From: Myxocyprinus asiaticus
Lineage: Eukaryota > Chordata > Actinopteri > Cypriniformes > Catostomidae
Reading direction: 5' to 3'
Assembly: GCF_019703515.2 (NCBI RefSeq)
Contig: NC_059373.1
Location: 20,298,281 to 20,362,280, forward strand
DNA: 64,000 bases
Positions within the stretch are counted from its first letter, which is position 1, and every line of letters starts with the position of its first letter. The notes under the pieces were generated by a model. That model had not been told where the DNA came from, ran no database searches, and saw only the letters and a list, made by a program, of their open reading frames with translations. A program made the position numbers and the translations under genes. Positions 24,906 to 36,831 of this stretch are shown piece after piece.

Positions 24906-25606
24906 CATATCAAGCTTTAACTTTTACTTAAATTGTTATCCTTATGATATAATCTGCAATGAAAATATACTGTATGTAACAATTAAATTATAAAATATTG
25001 CACAACAGAGGCATTTTCACATGTGGACCCCATGTATAGTTGCTACAAAACAAACAAACATTTCTAAAAGAACACAAATCATATTTATATATATATATAC
25101 AAAAATAAAAAAAAGCTTCATCATACACAAAGATGAAACCCTCACAGTGTGTTGGACCAGATGTATGATCTTTGTTTTTGATTCTGAAGTTCTGGATTCA
25201 AATCTTCTCTGGTTATACAGCATCTTAATAAAACAAGCAAAATTGCAACAACATGTAGTTTGCATATTTCACTATTTCTGTTGAACAGAGTGGACCGCGC
25301 TGTAATAGAAGTGGAACGTGTGTCTCATTGCGCACTGTCTCGTGCTGCTCTAGAGAATGTAGCCACTCTTAAATATGTCGCCTCTACCAGGGTCCACAAC
25401 TAATGAACTTAATAAGGTGTTTTGAGCAATTACACTTGCTAAATGTCGATGGAATGTGTGAAACGAATAAAACAAAAACTGGACTGAGGCAAGTTGAAAA
25501 TGAAATGGGTTGACAAACAACTTGCCAATTCCCCCACCACCTTTTAAATTAAAGGTGCTGCAATGCCATTCCAGACCATTCTGGCCCAATTTAACCCATG
25601 TTCCCT
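24906..25606. other. VPS50 intron, unassigned
   Basis: Contains a short (TA)n stretch at about 25085-25099. No coding signal. Confidence 0.45.
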
Positions 25607-25670
25607 GTTCCTAGGAAATACGTCAAACACAGAAAAGAAAACTGAGCTTGTCAAGCAAGTCCTTGGAGTC

Positions 25671-25818
25671 TTTTATTTTCCAATGTTACAGAAAGAAAGA
25701 AAAATGAAAACAGACAGCAGCTAAAAATCTCATCTACCAACCCACACAAATTAGTCAGACTCATTTGACTTATTAGTTCAATGACAACCTGCATCCTCAG
25801 TTTCAGTCAATGAGGCAA
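25671..25818 (+). repeat. Duplicated intron segment B, copy 2
   Basis: Second copy of 23334-23487. It directly follows a fragment resembling the right end of the TTAAAGACCCCATG-type MITE (about 25607-25676). Confidence 0.75.
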
Positions 25819-25920
25819 GTATAAGGCATTTATTTAACTACGCAAGCTCAAAAATGTGTAAGAGCGCAACTAACACAACGCAATTACATGTTGCATTCTC
25901 AACATTGGTGCAAGAGGTGC

Positions 25921-26660
25921 TATCCACCTTTTTACCTGGGGTCTTACTGGGGAAATGGATATGGGTGTGACTTCCACGGTTGCTCTATAGCATTATGGAT
26001 AGTCCGATCGCAAATTGTCAGCGCTTAATACAGTTGAAAAACGTTTGTGATTGAATCACAAAAAACACATACAGAGGTAGTCAAAAACGCATGTGTCCAC
26101 CTCGCATTCCGTGCTGTATGTGAAGCACCACCTCTCACATGTCAATCAACCACTGCGCCAAACAAACAATTAAACTTGCGTACGAATTTAAAAAGAAAAA
26201 ACTGTCCAATCGTACAACTTGAAAAAGTGATTGCATACCCAAGAACTTCACGGCTCTTCATCTGTGTGTCTGATCTCAACATGCAGGGTGACAAGATGAC
26301 AAGCACATACATCTGAAGCTGAACTAACAGAGGTTCTCAGCTAAAACAATGTATAATTTTGCTCCAAATGTTGCATTTGTGCTTAGATTAAATTTCCATC
26401 GCATCTGGGAGAAACAGCGTGCCGGTTTTGTTCACGCTTTCTTTGTCATTTATGACTTTTTTTTGCAGTTTATTATCATTCAGTAACACACTGACTTAGT
26501 GATTGATGTATGTCATCATGAAATCAGACACACTCTCCTCGAAACCCCAACACCATAAAGAATGAATGGACGTATGCCATAACAAAACTGTGTTGATAAC
26601 AGAAGTAATGCCCACATTTCACGCTAAGCATCTCTGGACATAGGAAAAAGGTGGATATTG
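25921..26660. mobile_element. Possible DNA transposon with ATCCACCTTTTT ends
   Basis: tatccacctttttacc near 25921 is mirrored by ggaaaaaggtggata near 26643. The part 26365-26530 resembles 39309-39480 (tgcttagatta-att..., ggtttattatcat...aacacact, tgatgtatgtc-tcatgaaa), so a dispersed family is likely. Boundaries are weak. Confidence 0.4.
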
Positions 26661-27616
26661 AACATCAGTGTAAACTGTCCACTTCTGCGGCAAATTCTCT
26701 CTTTTAAGTCAACTATTGTTATGGCCAAGCAACAGTTTGAAGATAATATTGCTGAGCCAGTAAGTTAAAGTTAATATATTTATAGCAACTTACCTGAATA
26801 ATAACACATCCAGTTTAATGGCACAGACTTTTAAAGGTAACTCTATTGCCCCCTTGAGTACTGAGGTTTATTACTGCCACAGTAACGCAAGAACACATGT
26901 TCAGCATGTTCAACCGGACCACATGGTGGCAATGCATTGGCCAAGAGCTTGCATCTGCATATGCATACTTGCATAAAGTATGTTTATGGCCTTAGCCTAC
27001 TGGCTGATCTTGGATGTTGAGCCATTTATGGGATGATGTGGCGTAGTCGACAAAAATCTGGGTTAGTAACTTAAAGATTGAAGGTTTAAACACAGCAAAG
27101 CAGAATCCATAGGCATCATCATTGTGCTTTCAAGCAAGATAACATGAGCAAGCCCAGGTTGTTCAAGGGGAGGTTGTGCCTGTATTTCCTTAAGTAAATT
27201 ATATGATGGTTTGGATAAAAGTATCCGCTAAATGATTATCTGCATAGGAAGAAGGTAATAGAGAGAAAGACAATTTCTGTGATGTGATGCACCTCTGTTT
27301 GACAATTTCATTGATGGGCACAGAACAAAATGTATCACAGTATCCAGAAGGCATAGAGAGACTGTAATATACTGTAGCTCAAAAGCAAGGCTGAAATCCC
27401 ATCTTATCTCTGAAAGGCTCAGAACAGACACAAACTGCTGAGGTGTAAAATGGCTTGTGGTAAAGCACCTGCAGGCTTATAGGAAGTAAAAGCTCTTCAA
27501 AAAGGAGGAACACAAATAAACATCCTTTACTTCTCTCTACATCCGGACCCTTTTAGGAGTCAATGTCAGTTGTTTGAGTCAGCAAGGGTTTAAAAATAGT
27601 ACTTTGGTGATCCCCG
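26661..27616. other. VPS50 intron, unassigned
   Basis: No recognisable element or gene. Confidence 0.45.
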
Positions 27617-28500
27617 TGTAACCCTGGTTAAATAATGGGTAATTAAAAGGAATTAAGTTTAATTAATTCATAATTTAGTAACATCATATTTCCCTAATGA
27701 AGGTGAAAAGAAATGTAAAAGTTATTAATGAAAATTATAATGAAGTCGATTTAAGTTATTTAGTTGATTAGTGATTTGACCAATGAGAGCTCTCAGTCAT
27801 CACGCGCCCTGCGTGTCCGCGTGCGTGCGAGACAACAGGAGAGAGAGCTGAGCATGACAGAGGAAAGACGTGAGCTGATCTTCACAAACTAAGTTAAAGA
27901 AATATAGTTCAAAATCTCTGAAAAGTGTATAGAAATAGTTAAAAAGTGCTCAAGTTCATTTATTTTGTACCATCCAGTATCTGAAGAAGCCAATTGAAAA
28001 TTGAGTCACATTTTCACTCAGTGAGTCAGCGTAATATAATTAATAGTTATAAAGTGTATAAAAACTGCATAATACGATGATTGAGTCAATAATAGTTATT
28101 TAGTTGCAGTAAACATAGTGTTTATTCCTTTTTCATGGTGTATTTAGAATAATCCAAGTGGTTATAAATGTGGTCATAGTGAACATTGTGAACCTTATTC
28201 CTTGTTCACTGCAGTTCACCGATGCCATTGTTGGATACATGCGCCTGTGTAAGAGGAAACAAAACGATTAATATAGAGGTAAATTATTATAATACATCAT
28301 TTCTTGTAAAAATGGTATTTGTATTTGTATGTATAATTGTTTAATTTGGTTATTTTGATCTTTGATGTGAAACTATTCTTGAATCCACTAAATTAATGCT
28401 CTGGTCTGTGATCAGGCCAGGTTTTTTTTTTCCTTCCTTGTGATTTTCCTATTTTCTTGGTTCTACGGTTTGTGTTACTCCTGTGAGCTGAAACTTCACA
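27617..28500 (+). mobile_element. LTR-like segment
   Basis: Runs from TGTAACCCTGG to GAAACTTCACA (TG...CA) and is followed by TTTGATGGCGAGTCACCC, which resembles the spacer and tRNA-primer region after a 5' LTR. A GC-rich patch (27810-27860) lies inside. No second LTR, no coding region and no target duplication were found, so this is a hypothesis. The internal sequence after 28500 to 29296 shows no gag or pol motif. Confidence 0.35.
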
Positions 28501-29296
28501 TTTGATGGCGAGTCACCCAAATTCTACATTGTACAGAGAAAAGAGGACAACAAATCATAAAGAAGAGGATAATTTCCTTTCTTTCATTCATCAGCCCTGC
28601 TTTTGGAAGTAAGACAATTCCAATTTAGAGAACTGATTAGCTCCTTTCCTGGAGAGAATTGACAAATAAGGAAAAAGAGAAGAAACTGATCAGTATTTTA
28701 CAGAACACTGAACTATTGATGGTGTATGGTTACCCATAACCAGTTTGATTGATATCAAGATCCTTTTACATTGAAACAGCTGTGATATTTTGAGAAACAT
28801 TTCTTTTATTTCCTTTAATTTCATTTTGATATTGAAAATACCAGTCTGTGTATATTTTCGGGGTAAAAGAAAAGTGCACTTAAGGGAAAGTTTACATAGT
28901 TAATCAGTATTATACATTGTTTGAGTAATATTGTAATTTCTTTTATTTTTTTAAAAAATCATTTTCACGCTCTATCAAAAGGAACAAAATAACATTCCAA
29001 GTTCAAATCCAGCTCAGTGCCTGTCTGTTATTTCTCAGCACAACCCGCTACCTCCTTCACGGACCCTAAATCTTCTCATAAATCTATCTGGTCCGACAGC
29101 AATTAATTTATTGCCAATACCTTAGACATCTGTTATACCTGGCTCCTGGTCTTTGCTTAAGTATTAAAAAAACTCATTTTAAACAACACAGAGTGGGTTT
29201 TCCTAAAACTATTGTCCTCGGGTATCTTCTGATGAAGGTTACACTGGTAAATGTGTACTCTTGTTGGGGCTACAAGAACCTTCATGGGGCTATAAA
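28501..29296. other. Intron, possibly remnant of a retroelement interior
   Basis: AT-rich, no open frame of note. It may continue the LTR-like segment before it. Confidence 0.35.
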
Positions 29297-29298
29297 TA

Positions 29299-30867
29299 CA
29301 GGTGCATCTCAATAAATTAGAATGTCGTGGAAAAGTTCATTTATTTCAGTAATTCAACTCAAATTGTGAAACTCGTGTATTAAATAAATTCAATACACAC
29401 AGACTGAGGTAGTTTAAGTCTTTGGTTCTTTTAATTGTGATGATTTTGGCTCACATTTAACAAAAACCCACCAATTCACTATCTCAAAAAATTAGAATAC
29501 ATCATAAGACCAAGAAAAAAAACATTTTTAGTGAATTGTTGGCCTTCTGGAAAGTATGTTCATTTACTGTATATGTACTCAATACTTGGTAGGGGCTCCT
29601 TTTGCTTTAATTACTGCCTCAATTCGGCGTGGCATGGAGGTGATCAGTTTGTGGCACTGCTGAGGTGGTATGGAAGCCCAGGTTTCTTTGACAGTGGCCT
29701 TCAGCTCATCTGCATTTTTTGGTCTCTTGTTTCTCATTTTCCTCTTGACAATACCCCATAGATTCTCTATGGGGTTCAGGTCTGGTGAGTTTGCTGGCCA
29801 GTCAAGCACACCAACACCATGGTCATTTAACCAACTTTTGGTGCTTTTGGCAGTGTGGGCAGGTGCCAAATCCTGCTGGAAAATGAAATCAGCATCTTTA
29901 AAAAGCTGGTCAGCAGAAGGAAGCATGAAGTGCTCCAAAATTTCTTGGTAAACGGGTGCAGTGACTTTGGTTTTCAAAAAACACAATGGACCAACACCAG
30001 CAGATGACATTACACACCAAATCATCACAGACTGTGGAAACTTAACACTGGACTTCAAGCAACTTGGGCTATGAGCTTCTCCACCCTTCCTCCAGACTCT
30101 AGGACCTTGGTTTCCAAATGAAATACAAAACTTGCTCTTATCTGAAAAGAGGACTTTGGAACACTGGGCAACAGTCCAGTTCTTCTTCTCCTTAGCCCAG
30201 GTAAGATGCCTCTGACGTTGTCTGTGGTTCAGGAGTGGCTTAACAAGAGGAATATGACAACTGTAGCCAAATTCCTTGACATGTCTGTGTGTGGTGGCTC
30301 TTGATGCCTTGACCCCAGCCTCAGTCCATTCCTTGTGAAGTTCACCCAAATTCTTGAATCGATTTTGCTTGACAATCATAAGGCTGCGGTTCTCTTGGTT
30401 GGTTGTGCATCTTTTTCTTCCACACTTTTTCCTTCCACTCAACTTTCTGTTAACAGCACTCTGTGAACAGCCAGCTTCTTTGGCAATGAATGTTTGTGGC
30501 TTACCCTCCTTGTGAAGGGTGTCAATGATTGTCTTCTGGACAACTGTCAGATCAGCAGTCTTCCCCATGATTGTGTAGCCTAGTGAACCAAACTGAGAGA
30601 CCATTTTGAAGGCTCAGGAAACCTTTGCAGGTGTTTTGAGTTGATTAGCTGATTGGCATGTCACCATATTCTAATTTTTTGAGATAGTGAATTGGTGGGT
30701 TTTTGTTAAATGTGAGCCAAAATCATCACAATTAAAAGAACCAAAGACTTAAACTACTTCAGTCTGTGTGCACTGAATTTATTTAATACACGAGTTTCAC
30801 AATTTGAGTTGAATTACTGAAATAAATGAACTTTTCCATGACATTCTAATTTATTGAGATGCACCTG
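29299..30867 (-). mobile_element. Tc1/mariner element, apparently intact
   Basis: Ends CAGGTGCATCTCAATAAATT and its inverse, flanked by TA at 29297-29298 and 30868-30869. The inverted repeats span about 200 bp each (29299-29500 and 30667-30867) and differ at only about four positions by eye, implying a recent insertion. One full-length minus-strand transposase frame lies between them, in the same direction as VPS50. Confidence 0.96.
29579..30604 (-). CDS. Tc1-family transposase, 341 aa, full length
   Basis: Cut-and-paste DDE transposase acting on the flanking inverted repeats. The N-terminal helix-turn-helix region is at about residues 19-65 (QTFIAKEAGCSQSAVNRKLS) with a basic GRKKCGRKR linker, and a second DNA-binding helix set at about 70-120. 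Catalytic residues: D155 (VLFSDKSKF), D245 (FIFQQDLAPAHT) and E280 ([11 protein letters not shown]), with 34 residues between the last two, the DD34E spacing of Tc1. The length is typical, with no stop or frameshift. The natural start may be Met13 (MGKTADLTVVQ), since the first twelve residues look like leader sequence. Whether it is expressed cannot be told; transcription from VPS50 would give a sense copy inside an intron. Confidence 0.95.
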   Translation of the reverse strand: MVSQFGSLGYTIMGKTADLTVVQKTIIDTLHKEGKPQTFIAKEAGCSQSAVNRKLSGRKKCGRKRCTTNQENRSLMIVKQNRFKNLGELHKEWTEAGVKASRATTHRHVKEFGYSCHIPLVKPLLNHRQRQRHLTWAKEKKNWTVAQCSKVLFSDKSKFCISFGNQGPRVWRKGGEAHSPSCLKSSVKFPQSVMIWCVMSSAGVGPLCFLKTKVTAPVYQEILEHFMLPSADQLFKDADFIFQQDLAPAHTAKSTKSWLNDHGVGVLDWPANSPDLNPIENLWGIVKRKMRNKRPKNADELKATVKETWASIPPQQCHKLITSMPRRIEAVIKAKGAPTKY

Positions 30868-30869
30868 TA

Positions 30870-32834
30870 GGTAACAAATATTTATTTCAGTGATGTTTTT
30901 TTTTTTTGTTTTTTTAATTCAGGAAGCATTTTCAATGTTGTTTAAAAGCCTCCCAGATGGCACGAAATATGTCACTGTCCGCCTCAATAACTAATGCAAG
31001 ATGAATCCCTAATGCTTTTTGTGGTGGACTACAATAAATCTAAGGGCAATTTACAGTGACATAATGGTAATAGTAATCTTTAAATGTTGGTTCCACTGTC
31101 CATTACAGAATCTGTGATTTAGGTCAGAAGATGAACAATGCTTAAAATGTGCAAGGTGTAACTTCTGCACCACTAAAACCTACAAACAAAATTGTGTTTA
31201 TCATGGATAAAATGACACACTTCACCTTTAAATATTATACAAAACCATGATATGAAATGTTTGAGGATTAAGTAAAGAACCGGTTATGGAGAAAAAAGGA
31301 TTAAGGACGAGAGTATTAAGGTTAATTGTAAAGACAACAACTATGCCATTAGCAAGGTTATGGAGACCATCTAGGCAAGAGTCTGGCTAATGCTATCAGG
31401 AAAAACGCAAATGAAAAGGAAGAGGCCACATTTAGGTCACAGAATGGCACTATAATACTGTTTGTTTGTTTTCCTCAAAAGAATGAAAAATGACAGTCAG
31501 AAAGATGTCCTTACATAACTAAATGTAGTCTGCCAATGACAAACTAGGGTTTCCCCATCATTCATCTTGTAAGGTGACGAAAAATGTATTTTCTTTTGCT
31601 TAGCAATTCAAATTTATGTTTAGAGGCACTGCTGGTGTTCCATAGTTGTTATGCATTTCAATTTCGCCTATCCCACCCCTCAACACACATACACAAATTG
31701 GGTTGGGCAGTGTATCTTTAGGCACAGCACATGAGCTACTTTGCTTGGTGGGCTATTGCCCAGCATGACACATACAGCTGAATTCCAAAGGGACGAGAAA
31801 ACAGTCGTGATTTTCTCCAAGCAGAAAAGAAAGTGTCTCTTATTCAACCACCCACTCGAGCCATAAATTATGATTTAAAATATGGAAATGAATATGCATT
31901 CTTAAGGCTTCTGTCCCATAATCTCATTCTGAACAACAAAAGACATGGGGAGAGAACTCAATTTGGCGCTCTGATGTTAAAATAAAACTATTACCAAGAG
32001 ACCCAACAGAAAAGATCAATAATGGTCTCTATCAATTAATTGGCCAATTTAGTGCTTGCAAGTGTGATATTGCTTTTATACAACAGTTCTGTAAACAAGA
32101 AGTTATAATTGTGTAACTTACATTTTAGACAAAATATGGCCAGTTTTTCTGTTTCTTTTTGCTCAGCCAATGAAAATAGTTCCTAAAGAAGATCAATCGT
32201 TGCATGACACCAAGCAACGCACAGCTGTCAGCTAGCAAACAAATATCCAGAAAGAGGCAAAGAAAACATGAGTCCCAGTGTTGTTATCCAAATATCAGCA
32301 CTCTTGGAACACTGCTTGTCCAGTCAAATTAACTATTTGTTGTATAACACCATTTATTTGAGTTATTTTACTTTAATTTGATTGGCCAAGGACTCGTACC
32401 TATAACAGAATCACAGCCATGCTGATAATCAGTCCAACAATAATCTGGTTTACATGATATTGTTCAATTATCATTCAGTCAATCAATTTTGGAGAATACT
32501 CCCGCTCCCCCCCAACTCCACCCACCCATCACTGTCACAGTAGAATCTGAATACACCAAACGACTATGCAACAGGCACAAGGTGGAAATCCTGGCTTTTC
32601 AATATCAAAGCTCAGCGTGTCGAGTTGTGAATACCTTCAAGAGACATTTCAAAGTGATCCAAAGTGATCTATTTCAAAGAGATTCAAAGTGATGTTTAAG
32701 GATGAGAGAAATATGACCAGAGGCAAGCGGACAAAGAGCTTCAGCTCTTTCTTCTACTTCTGCTTTGATCCCAAATCGCAGGGAAATCGTTTGAGTTAAA
32801 AAATTATCACGTAGTGTTTAACCATTTTATCACA
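30870..32834. other. VPS50 intron, mostly unassigned
   Basis: Poly-T at about 30897-30907. A MITE right end of the TTAAAGGTG type sits at 31218-31232. No coding signal. Confidence 0.45.
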
Positions 32835-32842
32835 ATGTAAAC

Positions 32843-33762
32843 CAGGGCTGGGTATTGATATAGATTTCACAATTCGATTCCGATTTACAAGCTATTTGTT
32901 TCCGATTTTGATTAGATTCAATATCGATTCATATGGGTATATTTCAGTTATAATGTCCATTTTCCTTGCATATGAAAGAAATTCTCTCCCAGCTAATGCT
33001 GTTAATTATACAGGGGACGTTGTAACTAGGTACATTGTGAATATATAAATTCTTTACTTGTTTTTCATCATTTTGGTCACATTTTAGCTTTTCAAAAATG
33101 CATAAATCCATTAATAAATATGATTCTATATTGCATATTTTGATATATGCTCATTGTTTAATGCATAATTAACACTACTGAGAAGAATTTACATTGATTT
33201 GTAGAACGTGTACTAAAAATCGGCTACGTCTCTAAGAAAATCGGGTGTTTGTAAAGAGCGTCTGTAAATTAGCACATATTAACAAGAGAAGATTCCAATG
33301 GCTTCTTTTTCTAATCTGTGTTATAAATGTTTAGAATTAAATGTTTATTTATTTATTTTTTTGTCCAACTATCCAACAATTGACTGTAAAGAACAGAAAG
33401 GGTTTTAAAAAAGACATTATTCAGTGACAAATGGATTGCATGGATCTCGTCTTTGGACATGCATTGGACACTGATCGAGTCCAACCAAACGTTTACTCTT
33501 TAACACGCTGTGAAAGGATCCTGAACTTCTTAGCCAATACGACTCAATCATTGGTGAGTGAAATCTGAACATTTACCTGCCAGTGGCTAATTACAGACAT
33601 TTTTAGTTGCATAATGTGAAATTTGGTCTCATATGCAAGTGATTTACTCATATTGTAAAAAGCTGGCCATACAGTAAAAGATAGATCTTGGGATTTAAGG
33701 ATCGAGACTGTTCAAATGAAATTCTCCATGCATCGGAAAATCGATATTTTCACCCAGTTCTA
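32843..33762. mobile_element. hAT-like element (CAGGGCTGGGTAT ends)
   Basis: Left end CAGGGCTGGGTATTGATATA, and right end (aaaatcgatattttcacccagttcta) in inverse orientation. The flanks ATGTAAAC (32835-32842) and ATGGAAAC (33763-33770) match at 7 of 8, consistent with an 8-bp duplication. Subterminal cgattc/atcgat repeats are typical of hAT. No transposase in 920 bp. Confidence 0.82.
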
Positions 33763-33770
33763 ATGGAAAC

Positions 33771-34351
33771 TATGACGCAAGTAAAACCTAACATGTTATT
33801 TGAAATTTCACTTCTGTAATTTGAGGTATTTTTCAGTGATATAGGATTTTCAACCAAAAAAAAAAAAAAAAATGTAGGGTGGAACTTGTTTGGATCAAGA
33901 AAAGTGGTCTCTATATGATAGGAAGTTGGACAGGAAGGCTTGGTGAAATCCGCCGAAAGGAAAGTCATTTCAAAAGCAGAGCAAGTTAGTACATTTTAAT
34001 GAAATATTATGAAGACAATCTCTCTTTCTTCTTTTTTGGCTTTCGAATAACATGCATTAATGAATTATTCACAATAAGACCACACAATAATGTGTAATAA
34101 TGAAGTAAATATGGTTACTATGATTTGTTGACTTGAAGACAAAGATGCGTGCATCTTAGAATTTATCAAACATGTAACTGGAGAAACATAATTTGTTAAA
34201 CCTTTGTTTGTTTTGTTTTCCTTGCACAATTGCATGAATCTCTATTAAAAGGGAACTCTCCGGGAGCCAGATGTTAATTGGACCCATCCTGCAAAACCAA
34301 TTTTCCTGGCAAATTGTGCCATAGTTAAACCGGATGTGACAGATTGCTTAC
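33771..34351. other. Intron beside exon C, unassigned
   Basis: Poly-A at 33857-33872. Nothing else recognised. Confidence 0.45.
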
Positions 34352-34405
34352 CTTAACATAGGATGGCTGTTTTTCCAAGATGAGGTCTGCCACTCTTTTA
34401 GATAC
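34352..34405 (-). CDS. vps50: VPS50 exon C (18 codons, phase 0/0)
   Basis: Encodes VSKRVADLILEKQPSYVK, a well conserved block of VPS50. The acceptor is CTTACAG and the donor GTAAGC. The exon is isolated between introns of 12.1 kb and 13.6 kb. An Angel-like MITE (34484-34764) ends 79 bp upstream of it in transcription direction. Confidence 0.95.
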
Positions 34406-34483
34406 CTGTAAGATAAGAACACAAGCTAAAGGTTAACATCTGTTCAGCATGTCCATGCAAGACTGTTTAATCTGTTTGTGCAT

Positions 34484-34764
34484 TTAAAGGCATAGTTCAC
34501 CCAAAAATGAAAATTATGTCATCATTTATTATTCACTATCAAATTTTATGACTTTATTCCGTTTCCGTGGAACATACTATAAAAGGAGCAGTAAGTTAGT
34601 ATGTTTGTCTCAGTCACCATTCAATTTAATTTTATGTGGGGAAAAAAATAATAATGAAAGTGAATGGTGACTGACACTAACATACTCCCTTACACCAACT
34701 TTTGTGTTCCATGGAATAGAAAAAATAATTTTTCTTTTTTTTGGTGATGTACTGTAACCCTTAT
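34484..34764. mobile_element. Angel-like MITE
   Basis: Left TTAAAGGCATAGTTCACCCA and an inverted, more eroded right end (ttttggtgatgtactgtaaccctta). The interior is a long imperfect palindrome centred on gtcaccattcaatttaattt / aatgaaagtgaatggtgac. It lies in the intron just upstream of exon C. Confidence 0.8.
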
Positions 34765-36814
34765 TAGTAACACAAGTGGGTGAGAAGATAAAATAATCTA
34801 TTCCACAACAACACTGCTGTAAAATTAGATCTTCTGGGCAAGGTTCGTTCTACACAACCAATCTAGGTTTGTATAAGGAGGTTTAAGAAATAACATTGAT
34901 CAGTGTTTTTGATTTGAAACAGGAAAAGCCAGCTCTCATTGAACGGTTTCTCTTTAAACTCTTTGAGAAATGTGACACTCAAGTCTTCAATGCCAGTTAA
35001 GTGAAAAATAAACAAATATGAAGTTTAAGTTGTGTAATAAAAAGGTGAATAAATAAATAGATAAATGAATAGAATAAATATGTAATAAATACAAAATATA
35101 GAAATACAGTACATATAATTTTTTTAAATAAATAAACAAAAATATAAAAAAGTTCCACTTGTTATGTTTCCTTATTCCTTTAGTTAAAATCAGTTTATTT
35201 TCGAAGTAAGGACCTTTTGTTTCTATTTTTTATGTTGCAGCCCAAATATTTGTTTCAGAACTGAATTTGTTTCAGTTTTTTCTCTTTCCTTATACTACCC
35301 AGGTAGATTTGTATAGTTCTCAGTTCAGTTCACCTCCTATGAGGGATTCTTTGTGTGCTTATCTGTGATCCACAGTCTTGAGATGAAGGCAGTGACAATC
35401 TCTCACTTGTAACGGAAAAAGGTTTGGAGTCTTTGCGTGGGGTTAAAAGAGGATGGACAACAATGCTAATACCTGTGGCGGGTGAGACAGGCTGGAGTTA
35501 TGTTGCACCAGGCAGGCGAACCGTGCAGAGCTCAATTCCTCCATCACTTTGCAATCGCACCCGGTCAGCACACACAGAGAATCCAGTAACAAATGGCAGC
35601 GACTAGCCTTCAGGTAGCTTGTGTCCCGCTTAGATAACCTGTACGTTTTTATTTTCTTCGCTCCCCCTGTTCTGTTTCTCTCTCTCTTTTATATCATTTT
35701 CTCCTTCCTCATTGGTTTCCGCCCATTTGGAAAAGTGAAAGAGACGGTATGGAGTTTTCCGTATCGCCACACACTCATGTTCTAATATTGCAATTCATAC
35801 TGATATTGCCACAATTCATTTTAAATTTAAACAGGGTTACAGTGAACTATTCCTTTAATTTCACATTTTAATCAGTTGAGGCATTAGTTCAAGCTCAAAG
35901 TAGAAAAGGGAAAACAACAAACGACTTTTCGTGCCCTTCAAATCAGCAACAACAACTTCGTAATAATGTGATAAATGTTTATTTGCCACATTCAAATGTC
36001 CAGTGGGTGATAATGGCTTCACAGAAGGTCAGGCAGTAAATATAAAGCATGCTGTGGCACGCTCAGATCGATATGTGCGTCACATGGTGGGGCTGTCGGG
36101 AGTGAGAGGGTGGCATGGCTGTGAAGTGCCAGTGTGTCGGGGAGAGCTGAACAGATGACAGATTCAGCTGAGCAGTGGTGTATGTAAGCAGAACCCACTG
36201 AGCGAAAAGCTGAGACTGACTGGCAAGAGAGGTGTGTGTGCACGTATGGGTGATAAAGACAACTGGACATTTTCGAGAGCACCTCAGTTTGTGACCTATT
36301 CCTTTAAGCTACATTTTCTTTGAAAAACACATCACAGCTATGATTTAAATCAACAAGCTAAGGGGAAAATGGAACAGTACAGTGTTATTAATGCAGAGGG
36401 AACCTGTAATTTATTTACTGAATGAGCGAAGGAATTTTCACATTGTGCACAAATGACCAAAAGAGACCTCGACACAGGAGAAGGGCTCATGATTTTGACA
36501 AAGCTCATTGCTCCACCTATCAGTTATTAATTTCCGTATAAGACCCCACAGGACGGAGAGAGGCCAGAATGAGAAAACCAGCTATGAGGAGACAGCCATC
36601 CAGTGTAGTAAAAACTGAGGACAGAGCCTCTAAAATTACAGTGCCAGAGAAGGAGTGGTTGACATATGTTGGATCACACTCTGTCGAACTTGTAATTTCA
36701 CAGAGATAAACTGAACATGATGACAACCAGCACAGCAGTCTTTCAGTATGGCACAGCATCTCTCGTATGTCTTCCAGCCAGGGTTACTATAGTTTTGAAA
36801 ATGTAACTAGTCCT
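34765..36814. other. VPS50 intron, unassigned; GC-richer patches
   Basis: 35400-35780 and 36000-36290 are GC-richer than the surroundings; the first contains an inverted CCAAT motif (attggtttccgcccat, about 35711-35726). No open frame with a domain and no terminal repeats were found. The flanking sequence 35020-35160 is very A-rich. Confidence 0.4.
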
Positions 36815-36831
36815 TGTTGGCCACGGATCCT

